From Myxococcaceae bacterium (GTDB lineage: Bacteria > Myxococcota > Myxococcia > Myxococcales > Myxococcaceae): a stretch of DNA of 64,000 nucleotides. The notes under the pieces were generated by a model. That model had not been told where the DNA came from and did no database searches. It saw nothing but the letters and a program-made list of their open reading frames with translations. The translations under genes and the position numbers were made by a program. The stretch lies in NCBI GenBank assembly GCA_017881265.1, contig JADGRA010000062.1, forward strand, positions 38,353 through 102,352, in the 5' to 3' direction. Of this stretch, positions 43,249 to 51,741 are shown in pieces. How positions within the stretch are numbered: the stretch's first letter is position 1; the number at the start of each line of letters is the position of its first letter.

Positions 43249-43713
43249 ATGCGCCTGGTCCTCGCGCCGTCCCTGGCCCTGTTGCTTGGCTGTGCACACG
43301 AGGCACCCGCCCCGACGAGCGTGGCCTCGCTCAAAGCCGCCATCCAGCAGAACTTGGCCCAATTCGGGCAGGCCCTCACCCGGGGCGACGCGGCGGCCAT
43401 CGCCAACCTCTTCCGCGAGGACGCCCAGTACATTCCCGGCTCGCAGAAGGGCCGGGTGGAGGGACGCGCCGCCATTGTTGCCCTCTTCCAGCAGCGCCTC
43501 GCGGCGGCACGCTACCTCGACGTCGTCATCACCACCGTCTCGTTGGGGATGGACGGGGACCTGGCCTATGAAACCGGGACGAACAAACTCACCCGCCAGA
43601 CCGGGGACGCGGCGCCGGTGACGACGACCGGGCGCTACTTGACGGTCTGGCACCACGACCCGGACGGCCAGTGGCGCATCCAGGTCGACATGGTGGTGGT
43701 CGACCCGCCGTAG
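43249..43713 (+). CDS. SnoaL-like/DUF4440 lipoprotein
   Basis: A 154-residue lipoprotein: MRLVLAPSLALLLGCAHEAP with lipobox LLLGC. The mature part is a cone-shaped NTF2/SnoaL-type fold (QNLAQFGQALTRGDAAAIANLFREDAQYIP, GRAAIVALFQQRLA, WHHDPDGQWRIQVDMVV), typical of DUF4440. The role is unknown; these folds bind small ligands or are weak enzymes. GAGGAG before ATG 43249 (7-base spacing) favours this over the ATG at 43234. It converges on the CBS gene 16 bases later. Confidence 0.82.
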   Translation: MRLVLAPSLALLLGCAHEAPAPTSVASLKAAIQQNLAQFGQALTRGDAAAIANLFREDAQYIPGSQKGRVEGRAAIVALFQQRLAAARYLDVVITTVSLGMDGDLAYETGTNKLTRQTGDAAPVTTTGRYLTVWHHDPDGQWRIQVDMVVVDPP

Positions 43714-43729
43714 CGGCCCGTCCCGCTCT

Positions 43730-44146
43730 CTAGGACCGCCGACGTTGCTTGGGCGGCGGCGCCACCAGCATGGCGAGCACCCGCAGCGCATCCACCGTGG
43801 TGAAGACGCCCACCGGCTTTCCATGCGACACCACCACCGTGGAACCGATGCGCCGGTCGGCCATCTGCCGGCACACCTTGTCCAGGTGGGCCGCCGGACT
43901 GGCGGTGTAGGGGGCGCGACTCATCGCCTCGCGGACTGTCACCTCGGCCGGGTCGACGTCCCGCAGCGTCTCCATCAGCCGCAAGTCGGACTGCGTGACG
44001 AGGCCCACCAGCCGCTTGCCGTCCAGCACGGGGAGGTGCCGGATGCGCGCGCGGCGCATGGCCGCATGCGCCTCGGCCAGCGTCTCCCGCGGGGAGATGG
44101 TGAGGAGGGCGGACGTCATGAAGTCCCCGACCGTGAGGCGGCGCAT
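43730..44146 (-). CDS. Two-CBS-domain protein
   Basis: A 138-residue protein consisting of two tandem CBS domains: VGDFMTSALLTISPRETLAEAHAAMRRARIRHLPVLD, then VREAMSRAPYTASPAAHLDKVCRQMADRRIGSTVVV. Such stand-alone pairs (Bateman modules) bind adenine nucleotides and regulate partners. No partner is coded alongside. No clear ribosome site precedes ATG 44146. The C-terminal KQRRRS is basic. Confidence 0.88.
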   Translation of the reverse strand: MRRLTVGDFMTSALLTISPRETLAEAHAAMRRARIRHLPVLDGKRLVGLVTQSDLRLMETLRDVDPAEVTVREAMSRAPYTASPAAHLDKVCRQMADRRIGSTVVVSHGKPVGVFTTVDALRVLAMLVAPPPKQRRRS

Positions 44147-44296
44147 GGCTTGTACATCTCAAGCAAGCTCGGGGCCAACTTGCCCGGGATGCGTCCATGG
44201 CTGGACGCTGCCGTCCAGGGACGCGCGGAACAGGCCCGAGCGGCGCAGCGTTTGCGCCGCGCGCTTTGCACGCGCGCAACGCCTGCCGAGAGGCCC

Positions 44297-45520
44297 CTAC
44301 TCGCTGCGCATCGCCTCCACCGGGTCGAGGCCGGCGGCCCGTGCGGCCGGGTAGATGCCGAAGCCCAGCCCCACGGCCGACGACATGCACAAAGCGAGCG
44401 CCACGCTCCACGCCGGGACGTCCGTCGGGAACCCGAAGCCCCAGCGGCCGAGGAAGGCCACCCCGTAGCCGATGACGACGCCGACCAGCCCGCCCAGAAG
44501 CGAGAGCACCAGCGCCTCGGTGGCGAACTGGCCGAGGATGCGGGCGCGGCGGGCGCCCAGCGCCTTGCGGATGCCAATCTCCTGCGTCCGCTCGGTGACG
44601 GACACCAGCATGATGTTGAGGATGCCGATGCCACCGACGATGAGCGAGAGCAGGCAGACGCCGAAGCTGGCGGCCGTCACCACGGAGGAAATCTGGTTGA
44701 AGGCCTCGGTCGCCGACTCGTTGGAGAAGATGGTGAAGTCACTTTCCTGGTCCGGCCGCAGGGCGTGGCGATGGCGCATCAGCAGTTCCACACCGTCCTG
44801 CGCGCGCTGCAGGCCTTGGGTATTCCAGGCTTGCATGCTGATGTTGAGCGACCGGTTCTTCCCGTACAGGTCGAAGAAGACCGGGATGGGGATGATGGCG
44901 GAGTTGTCGTAGCCGGACCCGAAGATACCGCCCTGGCGCTTCAGCACGCCGATGACTTGGAAGCTCCGGTTGCTGATGCGGATGTCCTGGCCGACCGCCT
45001 CGAGGTCGGGGAACAGGACCTCGGCGACGTCCATGCCGATGACCGCCACCTGAGCCCCGCCCTGGACTTCCGACTCGCTGAAGCTGCGCCCGCGCTGCAC
45101 GGTGAGCGCGTTGGTGTCGAAGAAGTGGAAGGTCCCCCCGCCTATCTGCACGTTGGGGCGCGTCTCTCGGGCAGCCGTCGCCACCTTCTTCGGGCCGACG
45201 CCGTAGGCCTCGGCCGTCACCGTTGCCACCTCGGGCAGCTGCTTCTGGATGGCCTCGAAGTCGGCCAGGGTGATGTTCGGCCTCCGGTCGATTTTGTCCC
45301 AGTCGAACTGGCCGAAGCCCTGGGGCCACTTCTGCAGCTGGAAGCCGTTGGCCCCGAGGCCGGAGAGGTCGGTGTCGATTTTGTTCCGGAGCCCCTGCAG
45401 CAGCGCCATCATCGAGACGACGGTGGCCACGCCGATGACGATGCCGAGCAGCGTCAGGACGCTGCGGAGGCGGTGCCCCCAGAAGGTGCGCAGCGCGAGC
45501 CTGAAGTTGTCGGTGAGCAT
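44297..45520 (-). CDS. MacB/FtsX-type ABC transporter permease
   Basis: A 407-residue permease of the MacB family: N-terminal helix LRSVLTLLGIVIGVATVVSMMA, a large periplasmic domain (ISNRSFQVIGVLKRQGGIFG), then three C-terminal helices in the FtsX domain ending ARAAGLDPVEAMRSE. TERTQEIGIRKALGA is the usual loop after the second helix. These work with an ABC ATPase in export or in mechanotransmission, but no ATPase gene is adjacent, so it may use one encoded elsewhere. No strong ribosome site is evident. Confidence 0.88.
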   Translation of the reverse strand: MLTDNFRLALRTFWGHRLRSVLTLLGIVIGVATVVSMMALLQGLRNKIDTDLSGLGANGFQLQKWPQGFGQFDWDKIDRRPNITLADFEAIQKQLPEVATVTAEAYGVGPKKVATAARETRPNVQIGGGTFHFFDTNALTVQRGRSFSESEVQGGAQVAVIGMDVAEVLFPDLEAVGQDIRISNRSFQVIGVLKRQGGIFGSGYDNSAIIPIPVFFDLYGKNRSLNISMQAWNTQGLQRAQDGVELLMRHRHALRPDQESDFTIFSNESATEAFNQISSVVTAASFGVCLLSLIVGGIGILNIMLVSVTERTQEIGIRKALGARRARILGQFATEALVLSLLGGLVGVVIGYGVAFLGRWGFGFPTDVPAWSVALALCMSSAVGLGFGIYPAARAAGLDPVEAMRSE

Positions 45521-45643
45521 GGCGGTGGCCCCGGGGTGCGGGTGGACCCCGCTGCTTTGTGTCTACGGACGGGGCCCGGGGCCATTTCGCCCGGGGGAAA
45601 CGGGGCCGGGTGCCGCCTGCCCCGGTGGGGGGGCGCCCGCCCG

Positions 45644-45913
45644 TCACGGCTTGAGATGGGCGAGGTACTTGGCGATGGCCTGAATCTGCTTGGAGGACAG
45701 ATTGAAGGAATTCATGGAAAGCGGATGGGCCTTGATGTTGGCAGCGATGACGTCCTCTGGACGGCCGGCGATGGCGACGTCCTTCCCATTCTTGCCCTCC
45801 TTGCCGTGGCAGGAGGCGCAGTGCTTACCGTAGAGGGCAGCGCCGTCGGCGGCCAGGGCGGGGCTGCCGGCGAGGAGGAAGCCCAAGGATAGGACGCTCA
45901 GCACTGCCTTCAT
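45644..45913 (-). CDS. Small periplasmic c-type cytochrome
   Basis: An 89-residue class I cytochrome c: signal peptide MKAVLSVLSLGFLLAGSPALA, heme motif CASCH, and the distal methionine in PLSMNSFNLSSKQIQAIAKYL. One heme is expected. It is probably an electron carrier in the periplasm. The frame is open ~35 codons upstream, but the signal peptide sets the start at ATG 45913. Confidence 0.88.
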   Translation of the reverse strand: MKAVLSVLSLGFLLAGSPALAADGAALYGKHCASCHGKEGKNGKDVAIAGRPEDVIAANIKAHPLSMNSFNLSSKQIQAIAKYLAHLKP

Positions 45914-46034
45914 GACGTGGGGCCTCCCCCGGGGAAGCGCCGGGCCGGTGCTGGGCACCCCGCATCCCGGGCGGTGTCCAGCGCGCCTACAGCCCGTACG
46001 GGCGTCCAGGCCGCCCATTGCTGGGGCGTCCTGC

Positions 46035-46451
46035 TCACTTGCCGGCCGGCGTCGGCGGCGGCTTGAAGCTGACGGCGCCCTTCTCCACCCACCAGGCCAG
46101 CACCTCCACCGCCAGCCGGCCGGCCTTCACCGCGGGGTCCCCCTCGGCCAGCGTGCGCGCCTCCTCCAGGGTTGCCACCCGGTACAGGCACATGCCGCGC
46201 AGCGTCTCGTCCTTCTGCTCGTCGAAGGGCCCAGCCAGCACCAGCTTTCCCGCCTCGTACATGGCCCGCAGGTGCGAAAGGTGCTGCTTCTGCAGGGCCT
46301 GCTTGGCGGCCTCGTCCAGCTTGGGGGCGCTGGGCGGGCGCTTGAGGAACACCACGTAGTACTTCTCCATGTTGGGCGGCGCCTCGTCCGCCTGCACCCT
46401 GGCGTGCACGGCAAGCGCCACTACCAGCGTCCACCCCAGCATCCGTCGCAT
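46035..46451 (-). CDS. Exported YciI-like domain protein
   Basis: A 138-residue protein: signal peptide MRRMLGWTLVVALAVHARVQA, then a YCII-related fold (YYVVFLKRPPSAPKLD, HLSHLRAMYEAGKLVLAGPF, MCLYRVATLEEARTLAEGDPAVKAG). The YciI family has a dimeric ferredoxin-like fold with a conserved His/Asp pair; an exported version is less common. ATG 46451 has an AGGGA site. Probably a small enzyme or ligand-binding protein; function unknown. Confidence 0.82.
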   Translation of the reverse strand: MRRMLGWTLVVALAVHARVQADEAPPNMEKYYVVFLKRPPSAPKLDEAAKQALQKQHLSHLRAMYEAGKLVLAGPFDEQKDETLRGMCLYRVATLEEARTLAEGDPAVKAGRLAVEVLAWWVEKGAVSFKPPPTPAGK

Positions 46452-46571
46452 GCGTTCCCTCGAAGGCGAGGACGGGGCCCCGTCCGGCCGTCATTGAATG
46501 GTGGACGTAATCTGTCAGACTTTCGTCCTCGCCGGGGGCCGGGGGCCCCGGGCCCGAGGGGAGGACGCCCG

Positions 46572-47018
46572 ATGGACAACCCACCTGCGCCGCCCCCCGA
46601 CGAGCGTCGGGCGCTGGCGCAGCTGCGCCGGGCCTGCCGCCCCCTGCCCGAGTCGCTCGAGACGCTCACCTTCGGCCACCCCACCTTTCAGGCCGGCAAG
46701 GGGCGCACCTTCGCCGTCCTGGACGACCATGAACAGCCGGGCCAGCTGTGCCTGGTCGTCAAGCTTTGGGCAGCGACGCAAGCGCGCCTGGTGGACCACC
46801 GGCGCTTCTTCCCGTCGAAATTCGGCAGCAAGCACGGGTGGACGGCCATGCGCGTGGATGGCCGCGCCGACTGGCAGCTGGCGCGGCAGCTCCTTCTAGA
46901 GAGCTACCGCCTTGTGGCGCTGAAGCGCATGCTGGCCGCGCTCGACGCCGGGGCGCAGAAGCCGAAGGTGGTGCGCCGGGGCGCCCGACGGTCCGCTGCG
47001 CGCCGGCCGAAGGGCTAG
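46572..47018 (+). CDS. MmcQ/YjbR-family DNA-binding-like protein
   Basis: A 148-residue protein of the MmcQ/YjbR double-wing family: LRRACRPLPESLETLTFGHPTFQAGKGRTFAVLDD, LCLVVKL, and FFPSKFGSKHGWTAMRVD. A basic tail (KPKVVRRGARRSAARRPKG) follows. The family is thought to bind nucleic acid, but a function is not established. The ATG has GGGGAGGA upstream. Its stop and the stop of the convergent methyltransferase gene share the bases CTAG. Confidence 0.85.
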   Translation: MDNPPAPPPDERRALAQLRRACRPLPESLETLTFGHPTFQAGKGRTFAVLDDHEQPGQLCLVVKLWAATQARLVDHRRFFPSKFGSKHGWTAMRVDGRADWQLARQLLLESYRLVALKRMLAALDAGAQKPKVVRRGARRSAARRPKG

Positions 47019-47899
47019 CGGGGCGACATGGCGGCCAGGCGGGCCGCGGCCAGGCGGAGGTACTCGCTTTCGGTGTCCAGCCCGAGGAAGCGGCGCTTGA
47101 GTTTCACCGCGGCGACGCCGGTGGTGCCGGAACCGCAGAAGGGGTCCAGCACCAGCGTACCCTGGGCAGTGCTGGCGCCCACCACGCGCTCCAGAAGCGC
47201 CAGCGGCTTCTGCGTCGGGTGACGGCCGAGGGCCTTCTCCTCGGCACGGGGCCCGGTCAGCGTCCACACCCGTCCCTGGCCGTCCGGGCTGACTTCCTCC
47301 TCGCCCGGCCGGGGAAGCGCCCACACGTCGCGCATCTGCTTGCCGCCCGCCTCCGCCCGCATCTCCGCGTACTGGAAGGTGTGCAGAAGCCGCGGGCCCT
47401 TGGCCTGCGGGGCCGCCCACAGGAGGAGCTCCGAGGAGTGGGTGAAGTAGCGGCAGGAGAGGTTGGGGCTGGCGTTGGGCTTGTACCAGGTGACGGTGTT
47501 GAGCAGCTTGAAGCCCAGCGACTGCAGCGCGAAGCCGACGGAGAAGATTCCGTGCTGCGTGCCGGACACCCAGAGGGTCCCCTCCGGCTTCAGCACCCGC
47601 TGGCAGGCGGCCAGCCAGGCCACGTTGAAGCGGTGGTCCTCCGCCAGGCCGCGCGAGGCGTCCCAGGCGCCCTTGCGCACCGGGGCGCGGCGTCCGGACT
47701 GGCAGGTGAAGCCGCCGTTGGAGAGGAAGTACGGCGGGTCGGCGAAGATGAGGTCCACCGAGGCCGCCGGCAGCTGCGCCAGAAGCGTGCGGCAGTCGCC
47801 CTGCGCCAGCGTCCAGTCGGGCCCGGAGGCGTACCGGGCCGCGGGCAGCAGGGCGGCGCGGGCAGGCACTTCGCGCAGGCGACGCTCGGCAGTGGCCAT
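47015..47899 (-). CDS. Orphan beta-class DNA methyltransferase (N6-A or N4-C)
   Basis: A 294-residue amino-methyltransferase. The catalytic motif IV DPPYFLSNGG comes first and the SAM-binding DPFCGSGTTG near the C-terminus, which is the beta-class order (as in CcrM and HinfI). The middle (target recognition) contains YKPNASPNLSCRYFTHSSEL. No restriction endonuclease gene is adjacent, so it is probably an orphan or regulatory methyltransferase, possibly cell-cycle or epigenetic. The frame is open upstream to 48184; the ATG at 47899 gives a normal length but no ribosome site is apparent. Confidence 0.87.
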   Translation of the reverse strand: MATAERRLREVPARAALLPAARYASGPDWTLAQGDCRTLLAQLPAASVDLIFADPPYFLSNGGFTCQSGRRAPVRKGAWDASRGLAEDHRFNVAWLAACQRVLKPEGTLWVSGTQHGIFSVGFALQSLGFKLLNTVTWYKPNASPNLSCRYFTHSSELLLWAAPQAKGPRLLHTFQYAEMRAEAGGKQMRDVWALPRPGEEEVSPDGQGRVWTLTGPRAEEKALGRHPTQKPLALLERVVGASTAQGTLVLDPFCGSGTTGVAAVKLKRRFLGLDTESEYLRLAAARLAAMSPR

Positions 47900-47978
47900 G
47901 AAGAGCCACACCGTACGGGCCCGCGGCCGGGGCGCGCGAGTTTTCGCACCGAATGCTACAGCGCTGAAGCGCCCTGCC

Positions 47979-48230
47979 TTAGGCCTTGGCCTTGGCCGGG
48001 GCCTTCGCCTTCTTCGCCTCGGCGGCGGCCGGCTTGGCCTCGTACTTCTTGCGGAAGCGCTCCACGCGCCCCTCGGTGTCGACCAGCTTGTACTTGCCGG
48101 TGAAGAAGGGGTGGCAGTTGGAGCAGATTTCCACGTGGAAGGAGCCGCGCGTGCTGCGCGACTCGATGACGTTGCCGCAGGCACAGACGATGCGGCTGGG
48201 CGGGTAGACGGGGTGAAGGTCCGGCTTCAT
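47979..48230 (-). CDS. rpmE: 50S ribosomal protein bL31 (zinc type)
   Basis: An 83-residue ribosomal protein: [11 protein letters not shown] start, the CxC pair in [16 protein letters not shown] and [29 protein letters not shown]. The Cys residues mark the zinc-containing C+ form. A long Lys/Ala-rich tail ([18 protein letters not shown]) extends it beyond E. coli L31. Two in-frame ATGs (48236, 48230) lie at the start; the AGAGGA site touches the first, so 48230 has the normal 6-base spacing and the usual MKxxxHP start. Confidence 0.95.
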   Translation of the reverse strand: MKPDLHPVYPPSRIVCACGNVIESRSTRGSFHVEICSNCHPFFTGKYKLVDTEGRVERFRKKYEAKPAAAEAKKAKAPAKAKA

Positions 48231-48393
48231 TTCCATTCCTCTTGGGCGCGCCGCTTTCCCGCGCCGGGAGCGGCGCGAGGTTCTGGACGCCCCGTGGGGG
48301 TGCTGCAGGGGTGGGCCTCATAACAGCCCACGGCCAGGCCGGCAAGCGCCCAACTCTGCCCGAAAGTGGAAAACCCCCTGTGAAACAGGAGGG

Positions 48394-48422
48394 TTGACCC
48401 GCGTTCAAAATAATAATAATGA
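48394..48422 (+). promoter_or_regulatory. Sigma-70-type promoter for the outer-membrane protein operon
   Basis: TTGACC (48394-48399) and TAATGA (48417-48422) are separated by 17 bases within the most AT-rich patch of the window (TTCAAAATAATAATAATGAC). A small hairpin, CCTGTGAAACAGG (48377-48389), lies upstream. Confidence 0.5.
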
Positions 48423-48458
48423 CTCGCAAATTCAATTTCAGTCAGGAGTCCTCCCTCC

Positions 48459-49232
48459 ATGCGCCCTGGTGCCGCCGCCCTCCTCTGCCTCCTCGCAGGT
48501 GCGCCGGCCCTCGCCGGCGAGCGCACCCTCACCTGGTCCTATGACTCCTCGGTGCTGCCGCCGGGCTCCAAGGAGCTGGAGTTGTGGAGCACCTTCCGCG
48601 CCGGCCGCCCCAGCGGCTACACGGAATTCGACAACCGCGCCGAGCTGGAAATGGGGCTGGTGGAAGGGCTGCAGACGTCGCTGTACATCAATTTCGACAC
48701 CACGCACGCCGGGCCCAGCGGCACCAGCGTGCAGGCGTGGAGTCTCTCCAACGAGTGGAAGTGGAAGCTGCTGGACCCGGTGGCCGACGTCCTCGGCCTT
48801 GCCCTGTACGGCGAGTTGACGGTGGGACCCACCGAGGAGGAATTGGAGGCCAAGCTCATCCTCGACAAGCGCCTCGGCCCGGTGCTTCTGGCCTGCAACC
48901 TGGTGGGCGCGCTCGGCTGGGAGTCGGCCTTCCAGGGAAGCTGGCGGCACCAGCAGGAGCTGGAGGGCACCTTCGGCGCCGAGTACAACCTCGGGGGTGG
49001 CTTTCACCTTGGGCTGGAGGCGCGCGTCAACGCGCTTTGGCAGACGGGCCCGGGCTTCCTGGGCGGCGCCTTCTTCCTCGGGCCCGTGCTGGCCTACGTC
49101 CGTCCCACCTGGTGGGTGAGTCTGTCCGTGACGCCGCAGGTGGTGGGCTTCGGCAACGCCACCGTGGACGGCCTGGAACTGGACGAGCACGAGCGCCTGG
49201 ACATCCGGCTGCTGGCAGGCTTCGACTTGTGA
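48459..49232 (+). CDS. Exported beta-barrel outer-membrane protein
   Basis: A 257-residue protein with signal peptide MRPGAAALLCLLAGAPALA. The mature part alternates aromatic/hydrophobic and polar residues in long strands (LELEMGLVEGLQTSLYINF-type, FGAEYNLGGGFHLGLEAR, GGAFFLGPVLAYVRPTWWVSLSV), consistent with a beta-barrel, and ends IRLLAGFDL, a terminal-aromatic-like C-terminus. It resembles uncharacterised outer-membrane proteins found with di-heme cytochromes. AGGAG lies 13 bases upstream. GTGA overlap with the next gene. Confidence 0.75.
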   Translation: MRPGAAALLCLLAGAPALAGERTLTWSYDSSVLPPGSKELELWSTFRAGRPSGYTEFDNRAELEMGLVEGLQTSLYINFDTTHAGPSGTSVQAWSLSNEWKWKLLDPVADVLGLALYGELTVGPTEEELEAKLILDKRLGPVLLACNLVGALGWESAFQGSWRHQQELEGTFGAEYNLGGGFHLGLEARVNALWQTGPGFLGGAFFLGPVLAYVRPTWWVSLSVTPQVVGFGNATVDGLELDEHERLDIRLLAGFDL

Positions 49233-50904
49233 GGCTGCCCGGGGCCGGGGCGGCCCTGGCCGGCTGCGCGCTTCTGTGGAGCAGCTGCCTGCAGGGCCCG
49301 GGAGCAAACCCGGTGGACCCCTTCAAGCCCGCCCAGCAGGCCCTGGGGGAGCGCATCTTTCGGGACCCGCGCTTCTCCCAGTGGTTTGCCTCGCACGCCA
49401 CTGGCCTGAATGCGCCCCCCACCACCGGAGACCCGACGGTGGCCGTCGCGGCCAACGCCGCGGGCCCAGGCCTCCCCAGCGCGCTGGCCGGCACGGCGGT
49501 GGCCTGCGCGGCCTGCCACCTGGTGGAGCAGGACGCCCTTCTGGACGGCACCCGCATGCGCGCCTACGCGGACTTCGCCCGCACCAGCCCCGTTCCGGAC
49601 AGGGGCGACGGCACGGCGGGCACCGCGCGCAACAGCCCACCCATGGTGGACGCGCTGGTGGCGCGCCCGGGCCCGGTGTTTCTGCACCTGGACGGGCAAT
49701 TCGTGACGGCGGAGGACCTCATCGCCTCCACCTTCACCGGCAGAAACCTGGGCTGGCTTCCGGCGGAGTCCGGCGCGGCACTGCACCAGCTGGCGCACGT
49801 CATCCGCGGTGACGACGGGCACCTGTTCCAGGGCCCGGACAGCAGCGCCATGAGTTACCCGGTGGCCTTCCTCGCCGAGGACAGCCGCATCCTTCCGCGC
49901 CTGCGCCTGCCGGCGGCCTACCGGCTGGACGTCTTCGCCGCCAGCGACGCGCAGGTGCTGGCCGCGGTGGCCCGGGTGGTGGCGGCCTACATGGGGGGGG
50001 CTGCACTACCACCGTGACGCTGCAGGCGCCTACGACGCTTCCCCCTACGACGTCTTCCTTCGGAAGAATGCCCTGCCCCGAGCGCCGGACCCAGGCGAGG
50101 CGCCGCTGGCCTACGCCCGGCGGCTGCGCACCGCCGTCGAATCCCTCAACCCGGCGGCCTGTGTGACGGAGGCCGACGGCCACTTCACCCACCACGCCCA
50201 GCCCTTCGCCTTCGGGCCGGTGGAACTGCACGGACTGGAGGTGTTTCTGGCGGAACCGCTGGGTCCCTTCCGTCCGCCGGCCGAAGGGGGCGGCGGCGTC
50301 GGCAACTGCCTGGCCTGCCACCCGCCGCCGGACTTCACGGACCACGGCTTCCACACCACGGGCGCCTCCCAGGAGGGCTACGACGCCGTGCACGGCGCGG
50401 GCGCCTTCCTCGCCCTTCCCGTGCCGGACCTGGCTGCGCGCAGGGCCAGCCTGGACACCTTCCTGCCGGCGTCCGCCGCCCACCCGGACGGCAGTGGCCG
50501 CTTCCGCGCCCTGCCGGAGGCGGCCGACGCGGCCCGGGCCGACTTGGGCCTGTGGAACGTCTTCGCCAACCCGGACGTCCCGGCCCCGCAGGCCGCGCTT
50601 CTGGACGTGCTGTGTCCGGAGGTGGCACAGCCGGCCTGCACGGCCGCGGCGCTGCTGCCCCGCACGCTGGCGCGCTTCAAGACGCCGGGGCTGCGGGACC
50701 TCGACGACAGCGCCCCGTACCTGCACGACGGCTCCGCCCCCGACGTGGGCGCGGTGCTGGCCCAGTACCAGCAGGTGTCGGACTTGCAGCGCGCGGGCGC
50801 GCTGCGCAACGGCGACGGCCGGCTGGCCGGCGTCAACCTGGGGCCCGGGAGAAATCCCGGCCCTGGAAGCCTTCCTGCACGCCCTGGCGGAGGACTACCA
50901 GTAG
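49229..50904 (+). pseudogene. Di-heme cytochrome c (CcP/MauG-like), two +1 frameshifts
   Basis: Coding sense is continuous only after two corrections. From GTG 49229 the frame runs through a lipoprotein-type start and heme motif CAACHLVEQD to the G8 run at 49993-50000; with seven G it continues LHYHRDAAGAYDASPYDVFLR in the next frame. That frame has the second heme motif CLACHPPPDF and, at GGGCCCGGGAGAA near 50843-50851, needs one G fewer to give EIPALEAFLHALAEDYQ and a stop at 50904. The result is a ~557-residue cytochrome-peroxidase-like protein. Both events are a +1 G in G/C runs: sequencing error, phase variation or real decay. Confidence 0.75.
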
Positions 50905-50931
50905 GCCCCCCGGGGGCCGTGGGACCCGGCG

Positions 50932-51741
50932 TCAGCGCTTGGGGGTGGGCTTCTTCAGCTCGGCCAGGCGCGCCTTGGCCTTCTTCGCCGCGTCGGTGCC
51001 CGGGTAGCGCTTGATGACCTGGTCCAGCGCCGCCTGGGCCGCGTCCAGGTTTTTCAGCCGCTGGAAGCAGTCGGCCGAGTGCAGAAGGGCGGTGGGCATG
51101 GACTTGCTGCTGGGGAAGGCCTTCACCAGCTGGCCGAATTCCGGGAGGGCCTCGGCGCAGCGGTCCTCCACGAAGTAGGACTCGCCGAGCTGGAAGTGCG
51201 CCTCGCCGGCCAATTCATCCCGGGGGTACTTCCTGAGGAAGTCCAGGTAGAGGGCGCGCGCCACGGCCACGTCCCCGGCCTTCTGCTTGGAAAGCGCCAG
51301 GGCGAAGAATTCCTTCTTGTCCGCCGGCCGGGCGACGTCCGCCCCGGCCACGGCCGCGGGCTTGCTGGCCTGGACGCCGGGCAGGCCATTCACCTGGGTC
51401 TGCAGCTGGTCGAGCAGGTGGACGTAGGCGTCCACCTGGCCGCGCAGGGTGGCCATGTCCTCCACCGTCTTCTGCAGCTGCACGCCGATGTCGGCGTCGC
51501 TGCGGCGGGCGGCCGCGTCCAGGCCGTCCAGCGCCTTCTGCACCTCGGCCAGCTTCTGGTCCACCCGGGGCAGGGACTCCTGAAGCTTGTCCTGCTGGGC
51601 CTTCAGCTCGGTCCGCAGCGCGTCGTTGTCCGAGGACAGCTTGTCGACGCGCAACTCCAGCTGGTGGCCCTTCTCAGACGTGTAGCAACCCGTCCCGCCG
51701 AGGGCGAGCACGGGCAGCAGGATGGCCCCGCGCCACGTCAC
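50932..51741 (-). CDS. cpoB: YbgF/CpoB-like lipoprotein (coiled coil + TPR)
   Basis: A 269-residue lipoprotein: lipobox LALGGTGC near residue 19. A coiled-coil stretch (HQLELRVDKLSSDNDALRTELKAQQDKLQESL) leads to a linker and TPR-like YbgF domain (EFFALALSKQKAGDVAVARALYLDFLRKYPRDELAGEAHFQLGESYF). In the Tol-Pal system CpoB couples outer-membrane constriction and PBP1B. GTG 51741 overlaps the stop of the Pal-like gene (GTGA), giving an operon pair with the Pal-like gene first. No TolQRAB genes are in the window. Confidence 0.9.
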   Translation of the reverse strand: MTWRGAILLPVLALGGTGCYTSEKGHQLELRVDKLSSDNDALRTELKAQQDKLQESLPRVDQKLAEVQKALDGLDAAARRSDADIGVQLQKTVEDMATLRGQVDAYVHLLDQLQTQVNGLPGVQASKPAAVAGADVARPADKKEFFALALSKQKAGDVAVARALYLDFLRKYPRDELAGEAHFQLGESYFVEDRCAEALPEFGQLVKAFPSSKSMPTALLHSADCFQRLKNLDAAQAALDQVIKRYPGTDAAKKAKARLAELKKPTPKR

